From positions 744,001-808,000 of the forward strand of contig JACCLO010000007.1 of assembly GCA_029448655.1 (NCBI GenBank): 64,000 nt of DNA, in the 5' to 3' direction. Numbering within the stretch: position 1 is the stretch's first letter; each line of letters opens with the position of its first letter. Source of the stretch: Wolfiporia cocos (taxonomy: Eukaryota > Basidiomycota > Agaricomycetes > Polyporales > Phaeolaceae). The notes beneath the pieces were generated by a model, which did not search any database, was not told where the DNA came from, and was given only the letters and a program-made list of their open reading frames with translations. This document shows, piece by piece, positions 11,447-21,915 of the stretch. The position numbers and the translations under genes were made by a program.

Positions 11447-11560
11447 CCGTCTCGCTAGAGTTTCAGTGCCACAGATGCATCTTTAGAGACACCGCAGATG
11501 CATCTGGGGCACTCTAAGTCATCGAAATTAGGCGCCCGTTAGTACCAAAATAAAGCATCG

Positions 11561-11632
11561 CAAGCCAGGAATCGAACCAGGAACCGCGAGACCTCATCGA
11601 AATAGCGACTGAAACCACTCAGCTAAAGCGGT
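11561..11632 (-). other. tRNA-like module inside the MITE
   Basis: On the minus strand an A-box-like TAGCTGAGTGGT (complement 11614-11625) is followed at tRNA spacing by a perfect B-box GGTTCGATTCC (complement 11568-11578). The T-arm has a mismatch and the acceptor stem does not pair, so this looks like a tRNA relic or a Pol III promoter, not a working tRNA gene. It is conserved in MITE copy 2. Confidence 0.6.
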
Positions 11633-11929
11633 TGGTGAGAGGAAGATCTTTTGCAAATATATAGTCAGTAGTCAATATAATAACGGTTGTAATAAAATTT
11701 AACATTCTGCTCATATGTCAGTAAGCTCATTAGGTTGAACTCAGAATGCATCTCTTTATTGATGTATCCCACAACCCATATGTATTTCAATGAGGTAAGG
11801 ATGCTGTGTCATAAATTACCTTCAGGGCAATATGGAACATTGCACTAAGGTGTGACTTGACAATCAACAGCTACGGTGATGAAAGGACATTAAATGGATT
11901 GTATTAACGAGTATGTGACTTGGATACCA

Positions 11930-12002
11930 AGACCATTTGGCGAAGTGGTACAGGTTGCGACTTCGCTGATCCCAGGTCAAGTGTTCGAACCCTGCACAGG
12001 TA
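11930..12002 (+). other. Second tRNA-like module, opposite orientation
   Basis: A-box-like TTGGCGAAGTGG (about 11937-11948) and B-box-like TGTTCGAACCC (11982-11992) are 44 nt apart, as in tRNA genes. The stems do not pair well. It points inward to outward opposite to the module at 11561-11632 and is also conserved in copy 2. Confidence 0.55.
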
Positions 12003-13135
12003 TTTCTTGTGCAGATGCATATTATTTTATTCAGATGCATCTATGCAGCACGCTTGGGCGTTAATATTGCTTAGAGTGCCCCAGATGCATCTGCGGTGTC
12101 TCTAAAGATGCATCTCCGGCACTGAAGTCCCTCCGTCTCGATTCCGCCATCTTCGCGTCAAAATGGCACCGCCTGCGCACCAGCTTTGCCACGTCAACAA
12201 TGGCGAGTTGAAGGTAGGACACAGATGAGAAATAGAATATGTAATTATCAGTTGCTTGATATGCTATCGGTAGACAACTGTGCTTCCTGGATGGAGCTAA
12301 TACAGACAGTAATCGAAGACACCTGTCTACGATTGGCACAAACTGAATATAGATGCCAAATAGGGTATGCTTCCAACGCAGGGAGAGTCGTGCTGAGCAG
12401 ATGCTGTCACAAGCCAATTTCAAACCTCCAGGCACAGTACCTTTTCCAACCACACTCACATTTAAATCAGACCATAACAGTGTCAGAGCACCTCCAAGAA
12501 GCACCCCTGAAGCTGGAACCCGATGTCACCACTAGATACAAGCCCTATGCATGAACCATCCCAGGCACTAGTCACCAACATCACCAGCGATGTCTAGAAC
12601 CCTAGTCCCAGACCACCAGTCCATCCGCATGCTCCACAGCCCAGTCACGAGGCCATACAAGTACAGCAGAGCATGATGAACCAGGTAGCACTCCTAACCC
12701 AGCCTGTTACGGTTATTTCGATTTTTCGAACACTGGCAGAACTCACCATTGGGTGAATACGATACAGGGACTTGTTGCGCAACCAACCCCCCTGGCTACT
12801 CGTGACTCAGTACTGGGTGCATCCCCAGTTGTACTAGCATATAGGGTGCATTCTGACTCTGGCAGATCCAACTCTGCCCTTGTTTCATATTTATCATTTC
12901 CTAGCTGATGGATGGTGTTCAACCACCATCATCATTCCTATCTATCGTTCCGGATATATCACTCCATACTTAACGTCTCACACTATAGCGTAGATAGTAT
13001 TGGTGACATCTGGGATGGACTTGACCCCTACATCGGCAAAACACGAACTCTCATATCTAGTCCGCTAACTATTGGAAATAGCAGCTCGGTAGATATATGT
13101 AGATACGAGCAGATACTATGTGCAGGGTACTTGCA

Positions 13136-13375
13136 GGATCAACGAGGACCGAAATATATTTTGTAGGATCAACGAGGACCGAAATACTATTTGCAGGATC
13201 AATGAGGACCGACATGTTATTGGCAGGATCAACGAGGACCAGCATGTTAGTTGCAGGATCAAAGAGGACCGAAATAATATTTTCAGGACCAAAGAGGACA
13301 GATCTATTATTTGCAGGATTAACAAGGACAGGAATATCAATTGCAGGATCAACACGGATGGAGAAATCAATAACT
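13136..13375 (+). repeat. Tandem array of about eight 30-bp units
   Basis: Units share the core GGATCAACGAGGACCGAAAT and are diverged at several positions each. The unit length is a multiple of three and mostly lacks stops, so several frames on both strands stay open and translate as 10-residue repeats such as AGSTRTEILF. A degraded array of the same unit is at 59540-59720. I read it as non-coding transposon sequence. Confidence 0.8.
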
Positions 13376-14544
13376 GGAACGCATCTATGTGCAGATCCGG
13401 AGTGGCATCTGGGCATGACATGGCTCTCATCCAATTTAGTAAGTCCCTTACTTTATCGGGCAACACCTTTCATCATACTTCGTAGTCTGTCATATTTTCA
13501 GTCAGCTCTTGAATCTTGTCACTAGTACCATAAAGGCTAGCTCTTGTCACTGTTGATGTGCTCAAACTTCTCTCTCCTCAATCTGTTGCTCTCTTGTCGC
13601 TCGACTACCTAGGCGCAGTCTGTCACCTGCATGTATCCAAGTTGATGCGTCCGCCACTCTCTCCCTGGTCTCTCATTCTCCTTTGCCTCTCGGCACCATG
13701 CATTGTGGTCTTTACCTGTGACCCTGCATGCTCGCTGCACACAGAGTACGTCTTTCTTTTCTCCCTCTGCATACCTTACTAAACCCTACTGCCATAACCT
13801 TATGGGAATGCTTGCCATGACAGGCACAAAACGCTGGACAGCACCCGCTGCTCCATTCCCTTGGGTACTCATTGCCCTCACTCCCGGATATCTGGTGCAT
13901 TGACTCATACTCTCCCCCTCCTTGTGCACATATATATGCTTTTCTGCTCAGCAACATCAATTCTTAAATGTGCCATAAGCCCCCATGATCGTCGTAACCA
14001 GTCATGACTTCCTTGACAGATGTCATGCATACTGCCTACTTATCTCCCGCCTTATGGTCTGATTCCTCCCACAGTACACCCATCTTTGGGCCTCCTCCAC
14101 CTTTCGTTTGTGGCACATGTCGTGACTGCGCTCATGTGCGTCCTTCCCTTCCTGCTTGTAGTAATTCATGGCTGACATGCTGCGTACGGTGATAGTGAAC
14201 GCTGCGCATAGGACATGCTCGCGGTAGTGGCAGCACATGGCATCCACACCATGCCCGTGGCGTACATTCATGTTGATACTAAGAGGTTGCCACCATGTGC
14301 GCTGCGGGCGGGAGCGGAGGTCAGAGACTACTGCTCTGTGGTGGATCTTTTGTTGTCCCTTCTGTCAGTAGCCAGCTCTACTAACATGAATAAAACTTTT
14401 ATTGGCACTGCACTGTGTGTATTATGTAATATATTTTAAGAGCTGCATCTTTGGAACCAGTACCCTAGAGCAGTGCTCCTGCCATGCCGCTGCCAAGGGG
14501 ACCACTATTGTGCGGTCCTCGCAGTAGCGAAGGGCCTCAGGTGA

Positions 14545-14625
14545 GGTCCTCGCAATAGCATGGGCCTCAGGTGAGGTCCTTGCAGGAACCCGTCCCCTGG
14601 GTGCTTGCTATTGCGAGGACCTGCT
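14545..14625. repeat. Inverted repeat/short direct repeats
   Basis: AGGTCCTCGCAATAGCA is followed about 35 nt later by its exact complement TGCTATTGCGAGGACCT, giving a possible hairpin. The same unit also occurs as near-tandem direct copies (GGCCTCAGGTGAGGTCCT). It lies within the nested insert. Confidence 0.6.
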
Positions 14626-15340
14626 ACTATAAGGGGGTTATATATGAGTATACCGGTCCGGCTACAGTTACAGGACCTGCTTGGTATATCTACGTAGATA
14701 CTAGTAGATCTACGGTCTCGCACTTTGCTGATGTAAAACCTAGCGTAGTATATAAACTCATGTACTTATTGTCGAGGCTCTTCAGCTTGACCTTGTTGTA
14801 TAAACAAGAAGTCTTATACTCGTTCTCAAATGTAGGAAACTATGCTCAGTATTTGCCAAGCCATTGAACCAACTAAGTCCTCGAAGTGCACATCGACTTC
14901 TCGGACTTAGGCAAGTCTTATATTCCATACAGACTTGCTCCAAACAGATTATATCCTCTAATGCGTATTGGATATCGAATGAACCCTAGAGTCTTTGACT
15001 CAGGACCTGAAGGCATTTCACAGATATGTTTGCCTTGCACTTGTTCGCAGGACTATGTGCAGAAGAACGATCTATATTCGCGACTCGAATATACAAACAG
15101 GTATTCGACCCGTAACACAGCCAACCATGCACTACCAAACACCCAGCATTCACAAGCTCACCAACACCATCCCGACTCACTGCACCATGGCAGAACCACT
15201 CGAGACTCCTGGCTAGAACCACTAAGTACACACCCACCCAACCAACCATCTCCAATGCCTCCCGTCTCCATGAACCATCGCCATTACTGGCCATATGGTC
15301 GTTACTGACCACGGACTACATGCCATTACCAGCACAGTGT

Positions 15341-16922
15341 GGAGGGGTAGCGCGTTTCTATACTCAAATCCATACAAGTCACAAGATCACCATTCAAACG
15401 ACGATTACAAGATAGCAAGCTCAACTTCTTAGTACTCAAACTCTTTGATCATGCGTACAGGTTGTCGTCCTGCGCTCATATTTTATTTTGGTATTTTCGT
15501 TTATTTTTCTTACTGTACTAAAACCTCTCCACCAACTCTACCAGCACGCGAGACATGTCCCAAGGCTAGAGTTTCAGTGCCACAGATGCATCTTTAGAGA
15601 CACCGCAGATGCATCTGGGGCACTCTAAGTCATCGAAATTAGGTGCCTGTTAGTACCAAAATAAAGCGTTACAAGCCAGGAATCGAACCAGGAACCATGA
15701 TACCTCAGCGAAACAGCAACTGAAACCACTCAGCTAAAGCAGTTGGTGAGAGGAAGATCTTGTGCAAATATATAGTCAGTAGTCGATATAATAATAGTCG
15801 TAATATAATTTAACATTCTGCTCATTTGTCAGTAAGCTCAAGTGTTCCTTGAACTCAGAATGCATCTCTTTATTGATGTATCCCACAACCCATATGTATC
15901 TGCAATGAGGTAAGGATGCTGTCATAAAAGCAATACACTAAGGTATGACTTGACAATCAACAGCTATGGTGATGAAAGGACATTAAATGGATTATATTAA
16001 CAGGTATGTGACTTGGGTACTGAGACCATTTGGCAAAGTGGTACAGGTTGTGAGTTTGCTGATCCCAGGTCAAGTGTTCGAACCCTGCACAGGTATTTCT
16101 TGTGCAGATGCATATTATTTTATTCAGATGCATCTATGCAGCACGCTTGGGCGTTAATATTGCTTAGAGTGCCCCAGATGCATCTGTGGTGTCTCTAAAG
16201 ATGCATCTCCAGCACTGAAGTCCCTCCCCAAGGGAGCAGTACGCGAACACGAAGTAGGATCCACAGCGTTCCAGACCGACGTTCCTGTGCTCAAGGGCGG
16301 CGAGATGGGCACGTAAATAGGGCATGGTCTTGACATCATTGACGGAATCCGAGCCATTGCACATTTTGTATGCCAATCCTGATGGTACGTCGGACGTGTC
16401 TGTGCCGACAACGCGGCCCCCATCCATTTTTCTCCACTACTTCACATAGACTCATAGCCACAGGACTGTTATGGTAGTCATTTTTCCTTATCAAGTTACC
16501 TTCTCTCGATCACATATCACTACTTTTTCTTCTGTCGTATTTCGGTTGGCTCTCAAAACTGTGTCGTTTGTAACATATAACAGCGGCCATGCGAAGCACG
16601 CAATCCATCTCTCTCCTCGCATTTTCTGTGTGACACTGTCCTCTGAGTCTTAGCAAGGTGATGCCGAGCTCAACCACAGCCGATCGAGTCTTCGTGGTGA
16701 AGAGATCACCGGTGAGTCTTATAGTTTTTAGTTGTTTCATCTCGTAGTATCTCCTTGTCGTTAGTAAACGTGATTGCGCATTAATATTCGTCGTTGCGCG
16801 CGCGTTAGATTGTGGCCAATCGTATATTTTGTTGTGGGTTTTTCTCACATTCCCACACATACATTCCAGTCTCTCACACTACGTATCAGTGACCTGTCAT
16901 TCACTGCATCTCCGCACAGCCC
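15341..16922. mobile_element. LTR-like insert holding MITE copy 2
   Basis: Compared with 54789-55841, about 1.6 kb interrupts the outer solo LTR. Its ends, TGTGGAGGGG and CCCTTCCACA, are inverted and begin TG/end CA as LTRs do. I could not find a clean target duplication. The hAT-type MITE at 15566-16225 lies inside it. No coding capacity is seen. Confidence 0.45.
15566..16225 (+). mobile_element. hAT-type MITE with two tRNA-like modules, copy 2
   Basis: A 660-bp relative of 11455-12132 in the same orientation. It is flanked by an 8-bp duplication with one mismatch (TCCCAAGG at 15558-15565, CCCCAAGG at 16226-16233). The long terminal inverted repeats and both tRNA-like modules are kept. Small deletions explain the length difference. 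Confidence 0.85.
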
Positions 16923-17630
16923 TTCCACAACGGACTACAAACAGTATGAACAATAGCCTATAGAGGCTCTAAACCTACGACACACCCTAGTCTACAAGGA
17001 ACACTGACCATGGGCTACAGTCATGACATCACCAATCGCAGTTGATCACACTCAATCGCCCTACATCACCCAAGGCCATTACCGACCAGTCCCCGATCAC
17101 TAGCATCATCACCGATCACGGACCGCTAACCCTGCCATTACCAGCATCAGCCCCAATCACGCTAGAACCCCAATTGACGGACATCACGACCCGCCATTAC
17201 TGGCAGAATTCCCAATTGACAAGAACCACCGATCAAGCCCAACAGATTGGTAACCCACTCCAATCTGGGCAGCACCCGCTACCTCACCATGGACATCCCA
17301 TACCTCTTAGCCGTACCAGCACCCCGATGCCATTACAAGCCACATAACACTTAGATTACCTCAGTGCCGACGCCCTACAGGCCATGCACAATAACATGTA
17401 CAAACAGTGTAGTAGTATATATAACAGCCGACAGTCGAGGTGGCCCCTCAGACTTGTCTTGGCCTCTTCAGCCTGAGATGCCCCGGACCAGGAAGGCGCC
17501 TTTGTGCGAAGCCCCTTCCCCCGGGTGTGTGTCTTAGGTTGTAGCATGTGTCAGATGCTATGGGTGATGGCAACTCAGTCTGACTGAGACTGATTCAGTG
17601 AAACAGGATCTCACAGGCTCAGCTTCTGGG

Positions 17631-18613
17631 TAGTGATGTGCAAAGCCCGGCTCAAAGCCGTGAGCCGGGCCTGGCCGAGCCGACTTAAGCCGGGCCGAGC
17701 CGAGCCTTGGGGGCGGCTTACGACGGCTCAGGGCCCGGCTTGGATTGCGAGCCGGCTGTAGCCGAGCCCTGAGCCGGCGGCTTTAGGCACGCAACTCTAG
17801 CTACGTTGTAGTGAGCGAAAATAGGCCCGTTGGTACAAGATTTTGCATACTTTCAACTTAAATATTCTCAACAGCCATACAATAACTTGTGGCCGGTGCA
17901 GAACTTCGTAACTATTGCGATCGGGGTTGCGATCGGGGTTGTGATCGAGACCTGTATTTTCCGTCAGTGTCATGAGCAACTGTACAAGTACTTGTGACAC
18001 AAGCAACACTTCAAGCAACTACTCAGGGGAATATGACTCGCGTGAAAGCGTATTCCTGATCTGAGGCTACTCAAGGCGTATAAGGCCAAGACGAGTCTGG
18101 GGTGCTACCCTGCTCGTCGGCCAGTATATATGCTATTCTACTGTTTGTACACTGTTTGGCTGCTGTACAGTTATTACGTAAGCTGAGAGTCCGATATTAT
18201 GGTAAACCCTATAATGGGTGTAAGTACACGACACAGAGTGTCCGGGGGGTTGGTAACACGTGATAGGGTGATCGGGGTCATGCACGTGACTGCTTAGGCA
18301 CGCGCTTAGATAAGATAAGGGTTTAGGCTCTAGTCACTAGCTAGGCGAAAGAAATCGGCTTGTGACAACTTGTAGATCAGGACAACAATAGATAGCGGAC
18401 ATATATGCATCCTGAATGCATTGTGCTGCAATTTTGACCAATAACTTCGAGGTCCTTCCTGATTGCTCATAAGCCCCGGCCTGAGCCTGAGCCGGGCCCG
18501 AGCCGGCCTGAGCCGTCAGGGAGGGCCCGGCCTGACATTTCGCTGAGCCCGGGCCCTTCAAAGCCGGGCCCAAGCCCCGGGCTTTGAGCCGAGCCGGGCT
18601 TTGCACATCACTA
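17631..18613. mobile_element. GC-rich hAT-type MITE, family TAGTGATGTG, copy 1
   Basis: The terminal inverted repeats start TAGTGATGTGCAAAGC and are exact for 22 bp. Flanks carry the exact 8-bp duplication CTTCTGGG (17623-17630, 18614-18621). Both ends are packed with short GGCCCGGC/AGCCGGGC units in both orientations, like the subterminal repeats bound by hAT transposases. It is interrupted by a 373-bp solo LTR. Without that it is about 605 bp, near the 616 bp of the copy at 48801-49416, which lies in the opposite orientation. Confidence 0.9.
17995..18367. mobile_element. Solo LTR inside the GC-rich MITE
   Basis: TGACACAAGC to GGCTTGTGACA, beginning TG and ending CA, flanked by the 5-bp duplication ACTTG (17990-17994, 18368-18372). 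The uninterrupted MITE copy at 48801-49416 shows the empty site. Confidence 0.85.
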
Positions 18614-18621
18614 CTTCTGGG

Positions 18622-18869
18622 CTCTACCTGGAGGCACCTGTAAGTATCTGATCGGTTATCTTAATTGGACCTCAGGGCCTCAGGCCTCAATATTTCGATC
18701 CCAACACTGTATAAGCTACCGTAAGAGCTGACTAAGGAATAGATCTAGGGTCATACTATTATAGGCGCCATACGAAAGCAGGCGTCCATGGAGGAAACAC
18801 ATCACGTAAGCCCCGTGGCACGCGGCTACGCCACAATTGCAACCGTAATAGGAAGGCTCTGACAATTCC
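18622..18869. other. No supported gene
   Basis: Sequence between the MITE and the regulator fragment; nothing recognised. Confidence 0.5.
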
Positions 18870-19303
18870 CCCGTCTCACACGCCCCACATCAGTCTTCCA
18901 CACGTACGAAGTCTCACAGGCATCCTGTCTCTCCGCACAGAAGACCCTTATGCACACTCCTCCTCGTAACGAGCAAGCATCACTCTATCCAGACGAGATA
19001 CCCGCCGCTGCGGAGTCTTTGCAGCGATGCACAGTACCTGGATGCGATTACTCGACATGGCGTGAACCGGACCTCAGGCGGCACATGAAGAGTCATTGTG
19101 GAGACAATGGTAGTGTGTGGGTGTGCTGTGGTATACCGCTGGAAAAATGGCTTGAGCGTTATCCGTCGGAGGAGGAGGTACGCGCAGCGGATGTGCGTGA
19201 ATACCACGGTCAGAATATGGTGGGTGGGTGCTGGAAGACGTTTGTTCGGAAGGAATCCTTTGGTCTGCACTTGAAACGTTTCGGATGCATGGGGCACGTG
19301 TAG
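18870..19303 (+). pseudogene. C2H2 zinc-finger regulator, copy 2 (5'-truncated)
   Basis: Only the C-terminal part is present. Homology to the other two copies starts near 18870; a readable frame runs from 18950 to the shared C-terminus GCMGHV. The C2H2 finger (C-x4-C-x12-H-x3-H) and the second Cys/His cluster (WVCCGIPL to GGCWKTF) are intact, but the N-terminal two thirds are missing. It is convergent with the MFS transporter at 19993-21915, mirroring the intact pair on the right arm. A short DNA-binding protein starting at the 18950 ATG cannot be excluded. Confidence 0.7.
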
Positions 19304-19992
19304 ACAGCGACACGGCTTGGATGAACTATCTGCAACTCTATTGCACTACTGCATAGCTACGCTACCCAACATATGCAACGTCTACAGGGCGTTTATATTG
19401 CTTGACACAAGTCTGTCATAGCTTTGTATGTCACAACATGCCCTTTTCTACCGTCGCGGACACTCTCATACCTCATGTAACGCCTTCTTATGCGGATACC
19501 ACTCCTTCCACACTCGTATGCATGTATAACAGTATCTTCCTCCATTGCGGCTTGCATTATGCGATATTCAAATCAACGATGCACTTATCGTTGTGTTCAC
19601 CCCAACCACGGTATCCGTGAGCAGTTTGGTACTAATGCAAATTCATTCACCCTGTGTACGATCGATTCGTGCTCGCTATAGATCTAAAATCATTTACTAT
19701 ATAAATTACGATAGCCCGCTATATACAACTGTCGAGAGCTCCCTGCGGCGCTTACAATAGAACTAGAGGATCGAGTACCCGAGGTGAATGCCGTGATATA
19801 AGTATACAATGTTGTATATGCAACTAGAATGTGATGCGAAAGCAGTGCTAACTCGTCGTTGTAGTGAGGCACGAATGAGGTCGTTTGCATGCGTGCATAT
19901 AGCACTCAGATGCAACCTACACTTAGGGTTGGTAAGATGATAAAAGCTCACATGCATGCAGCGCCAAGGAAGGTGCGCAAGAATGCGACATT
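19304..19992. other. Shared 3' flank in the left arm of the inverted duplication
   Basis: Blocks here, such as GGGAGCTCTCGACAGTTG and TAGCGGGCTATCGTAA on the minus strand, recur near 34340-34380 and 36375-36415. They show that the intergenic DNA was duplicated with its neighbours. No gene is seen. Confidence 0.5.
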
Positions 19993-21915
19993 CTACGCAT
20001 TGTTTACCGCGTCCTGGTCTTCAGGCTCCGCCACCTCCTTCGGTGCAGGAGGCGTCGGTGTCGGCAGTTTTGTAGGCGAAAACTTGGACTTGCTACGAAT
20101 CGTCGACCCGAACCTGTACAGCACAAACGGAATCGGACCCATCAACACCGCAATGCATCCGAGAAGCGTCGACGCCCAGCGCGGATTTAGCTTGTCGAAC
20201 ATCTGCGTCGCGAACATCGGGAACCCCGCACCGAAACACGACCGCGCGACAGTGGCCGCAGCGAGCGCAGACGCGGCGAAGAACAGATAGGCGTCGATTA
20301 TGTAGTTGAAGAGCGCGAGGAAGATCCATTCGAGGCCACAGCCGAGCATGAAGCCTGCCATGAGCGGCGCCCAGTAGCTGATGCTAGGGTACGACGTCCA
20401 GCCGAACCAGAAGAAGCCGATCGCGAAGATCGGCGCGGCGATCATGCAGCACTCAAGCCGGTACTCGGGTGGGACTGGCGCGGGTGCGAACTTCTGCTGG
20501 GCCTTAACGTAGCGAGGGTTGAATACGATGAGGTAGCCCACGACTCCTGTACCGCCGCCGGCAAGGAGAGGAAGGTAGGTTAGGCCAGTAATACCCAAGT
20601 TGAAGCCGTGTCCTTCTGTGAAAACTATCGGGTACGCCTCAAACAGGAGGTAGAGGCAACCATAGACGAACTGGGGCAATATGAGCACAAAGGATAGGTC
20701 GCTATTGGCGCACTCACACTCATGTAGAGGGAAATGGCGATCAGTATAGGCTCTTGGAAAAGGACGGCGAATGGTCGCGCCAGGGTCTGCTTCGCAAGCG
20801 CTCCAAAATTAAGCTTCTGGCGTTCAAGCGGCGCCCAGTAGCGATCATCGCCGGTCTCCTTGCGCAACTTCTTAGCTCTCTTCACCGTCAGAATCGGCCT
20901 GCAGGTCATGTCAGTATGGAACAATGTATCACATCGGGGGAGACATACAAGAACGTCTCGGGGAGTGTGAAAATGATCAGGATGAGACAGAAACCAGAGA
21001 AGCAGGTGAGCAGCCAGAATACCCAGCGCCAGTCTACTCCAGCCACACCCATGAATCCAGAAACAACAGGGCCGCAAGTCGGTCCTGCGAACGGCGCAAG
21101 AGTGAAGAACGCGAGAGCGTCACCACGCGTGCCAGCGTCTCACATGTCCGAGATCAGTGCTCTGAGAATATATCGACTCGTAACTCAGCGCATGCATACT
21201 AAGAAGGAAACATACCCGCTATTTGAGAGAGGAGCAGCGGCGAATGCCCCGCCAAGGAACCGGAAGACCAGGATAGATGCCGTGTTGGGGGAAAGCGCAC
21301 AGCCGACTTGGAATCCAGTGTAAAAGATGAAAGAGATGATGAACACATTCCGCCGGCCGATTTGTTCTGAAAGCGGACCCCATACTAGCGGGCCTACACA
21401 GTACCCCGCGACGAATAGCGAGATCGTCAACGTTGCGACTTCTTCGCCAAAGGTAAACTGCTCCATGAGATTTGGAACGATCCCGCTCGGTGCGGAACTT
21501 GCGAACGTTCTGTGTGCAAATAACGTTAAGCCTGAAACAGGTATATTCATACGGATTACAGCACGCACGCATTCATAACTAGGAGACCTCCCAACATCGT
21601 CAGATACCATCGATACGGCCGCGACCAGCTTTTTGGATTATCCGGATCGCCCTCGGGTAATTGAACTTCATATGGATCCCAGTCCTTCTCACCAGCCTTC
21701 GGGCCCAGTCCTTCTCGCTCGAATTCAGTTTCTACGTCTGCGTCCTCGTTGGGATGCTCCTCCAGCGGCTCTAGCGGTTGAACCATGATGAAGGACGGAA
21801 TCGAGATGACTTCTGCTCTCGAGTTATCGCGTGTTTGCGTGAGCCTCATCGACGATGCGGAGGGTGACTTACCATCTTCCGACGACGGGGAGATCCTTTC
21901 TTGTAGGGACGCCAT
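19993..21915 (-). pseudogene. MFS transporter, left-arm copy with one premature stop
   Basis: Five exons (21915-21569, 21509-21216, 21161-20949, 20898-20718, 20670-19993) join to 571 codons with every intron (50-60 nt, GT-AG) at the same place as in the right-arm copy. It belongs to the 12-helix DHA1-type drug/polyamine proton antiporters. Landmarks are SRPYRWYLTMLGG before helix 1, the motif-A-like GPLSEQIGRRNVF, RFLGG in the fourth helix region and DWRWVFW. The only lesion I find is TGA at 21142-21140 (codon 221) where the paralogue has TGG in DMWDAGTRG. All other codons remain in frame, so inactivation is recent or the stop is a base error. The acidic N-terminal tail differs most from the paralogue. 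Confidence 0.85.

Larger units (their letters stand above)
11455..12132 (+). mobile_element. hAT-type MITE with two tRNA-like modules, copy 1
   Basis: A 678-bp element flanked by an exact 8-bp duplication, CCGTCTCG (11447-11454 and 12133-12140). Terminal inverted repeats of about 57 bp start with CTAGAGTTTCAGTGCC and contain the palindrome-rich motif AGATGCATCT twice. An 8-bp target duplication is typical of the hAT superfamily. There is no transposase, so it is non-autonomous. The copy at 15566-16225 shares the whole structure. The open frame at 11920-12105 is conserved between copies but covers the tRNA-like module and terminal repeat, so I do not call it a gene. Confidence 0.85.
13033..14738. 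mobile_element. Possible TA-flanked element carrying a 30-bp repeat array
   Basis: Relative to the related LTR near 49780-49830, about 1.7 kb is inserted between TA dinucleotides. Its ends are imperfect inverted repeats (CATCGGCAAAACACGA and CATCAGCAAAGTGCGA on the other strand). A diverged copy with the same start and repeat array lies at about 59452-61010. No transposase is visible. The ends are inferred from one comparison and could be off by some bases. Confidence 0.45.
12705..15117. mobile_element. Solo LTR (TGTTACG family) nested in the previous one
   Basis: It starts TGTTACGG and ends CCGTAACA, like the LTRs of the intact gypsy element at 39463-48303, and is flanked by the 5-bp duplication CAGCC (12700-12704, 15118-15122). 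Parts of it align with 48410-50500, including a TATA region (GTATATAAACTCATG near 14752). It has itself received an insert at about 13034-14737. Confidence 0.75.
12405..17553. mobile_element. Solo LTR (TGTCAC family) expanded by nested insertions
   Basis: The outer boundaries TGTCACAAGCC and CATGTGTCA are flanked by the 5-bp duplication GATGC. The unbroken parts (12405-12704, 15118-15340, 16923-17553) align with the uninterrupted solo LTR at 54789-55841. The extra length comes from a second solo LTR (12705-15117) and another insert (about 15341-16922). There are no internal retrotransposon genes. Confidence 0.75.

Noticed and set aside
11561..12002. Genuine tRNA genes
   Set aside because: A and B boxes are present but acceptor and T stems do not pair properly.
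11920..12105. A 61-residue protein conserved at 16013-16198
   Set aside because: The frame covers the tRNA-like module and terminal repeat of a MITE; conservation comes from element identity.
13136..13375. CRISPR array
   Set aside because: The units are contiguous tandem repeats without unique spacers, in a eukaryotic genome.
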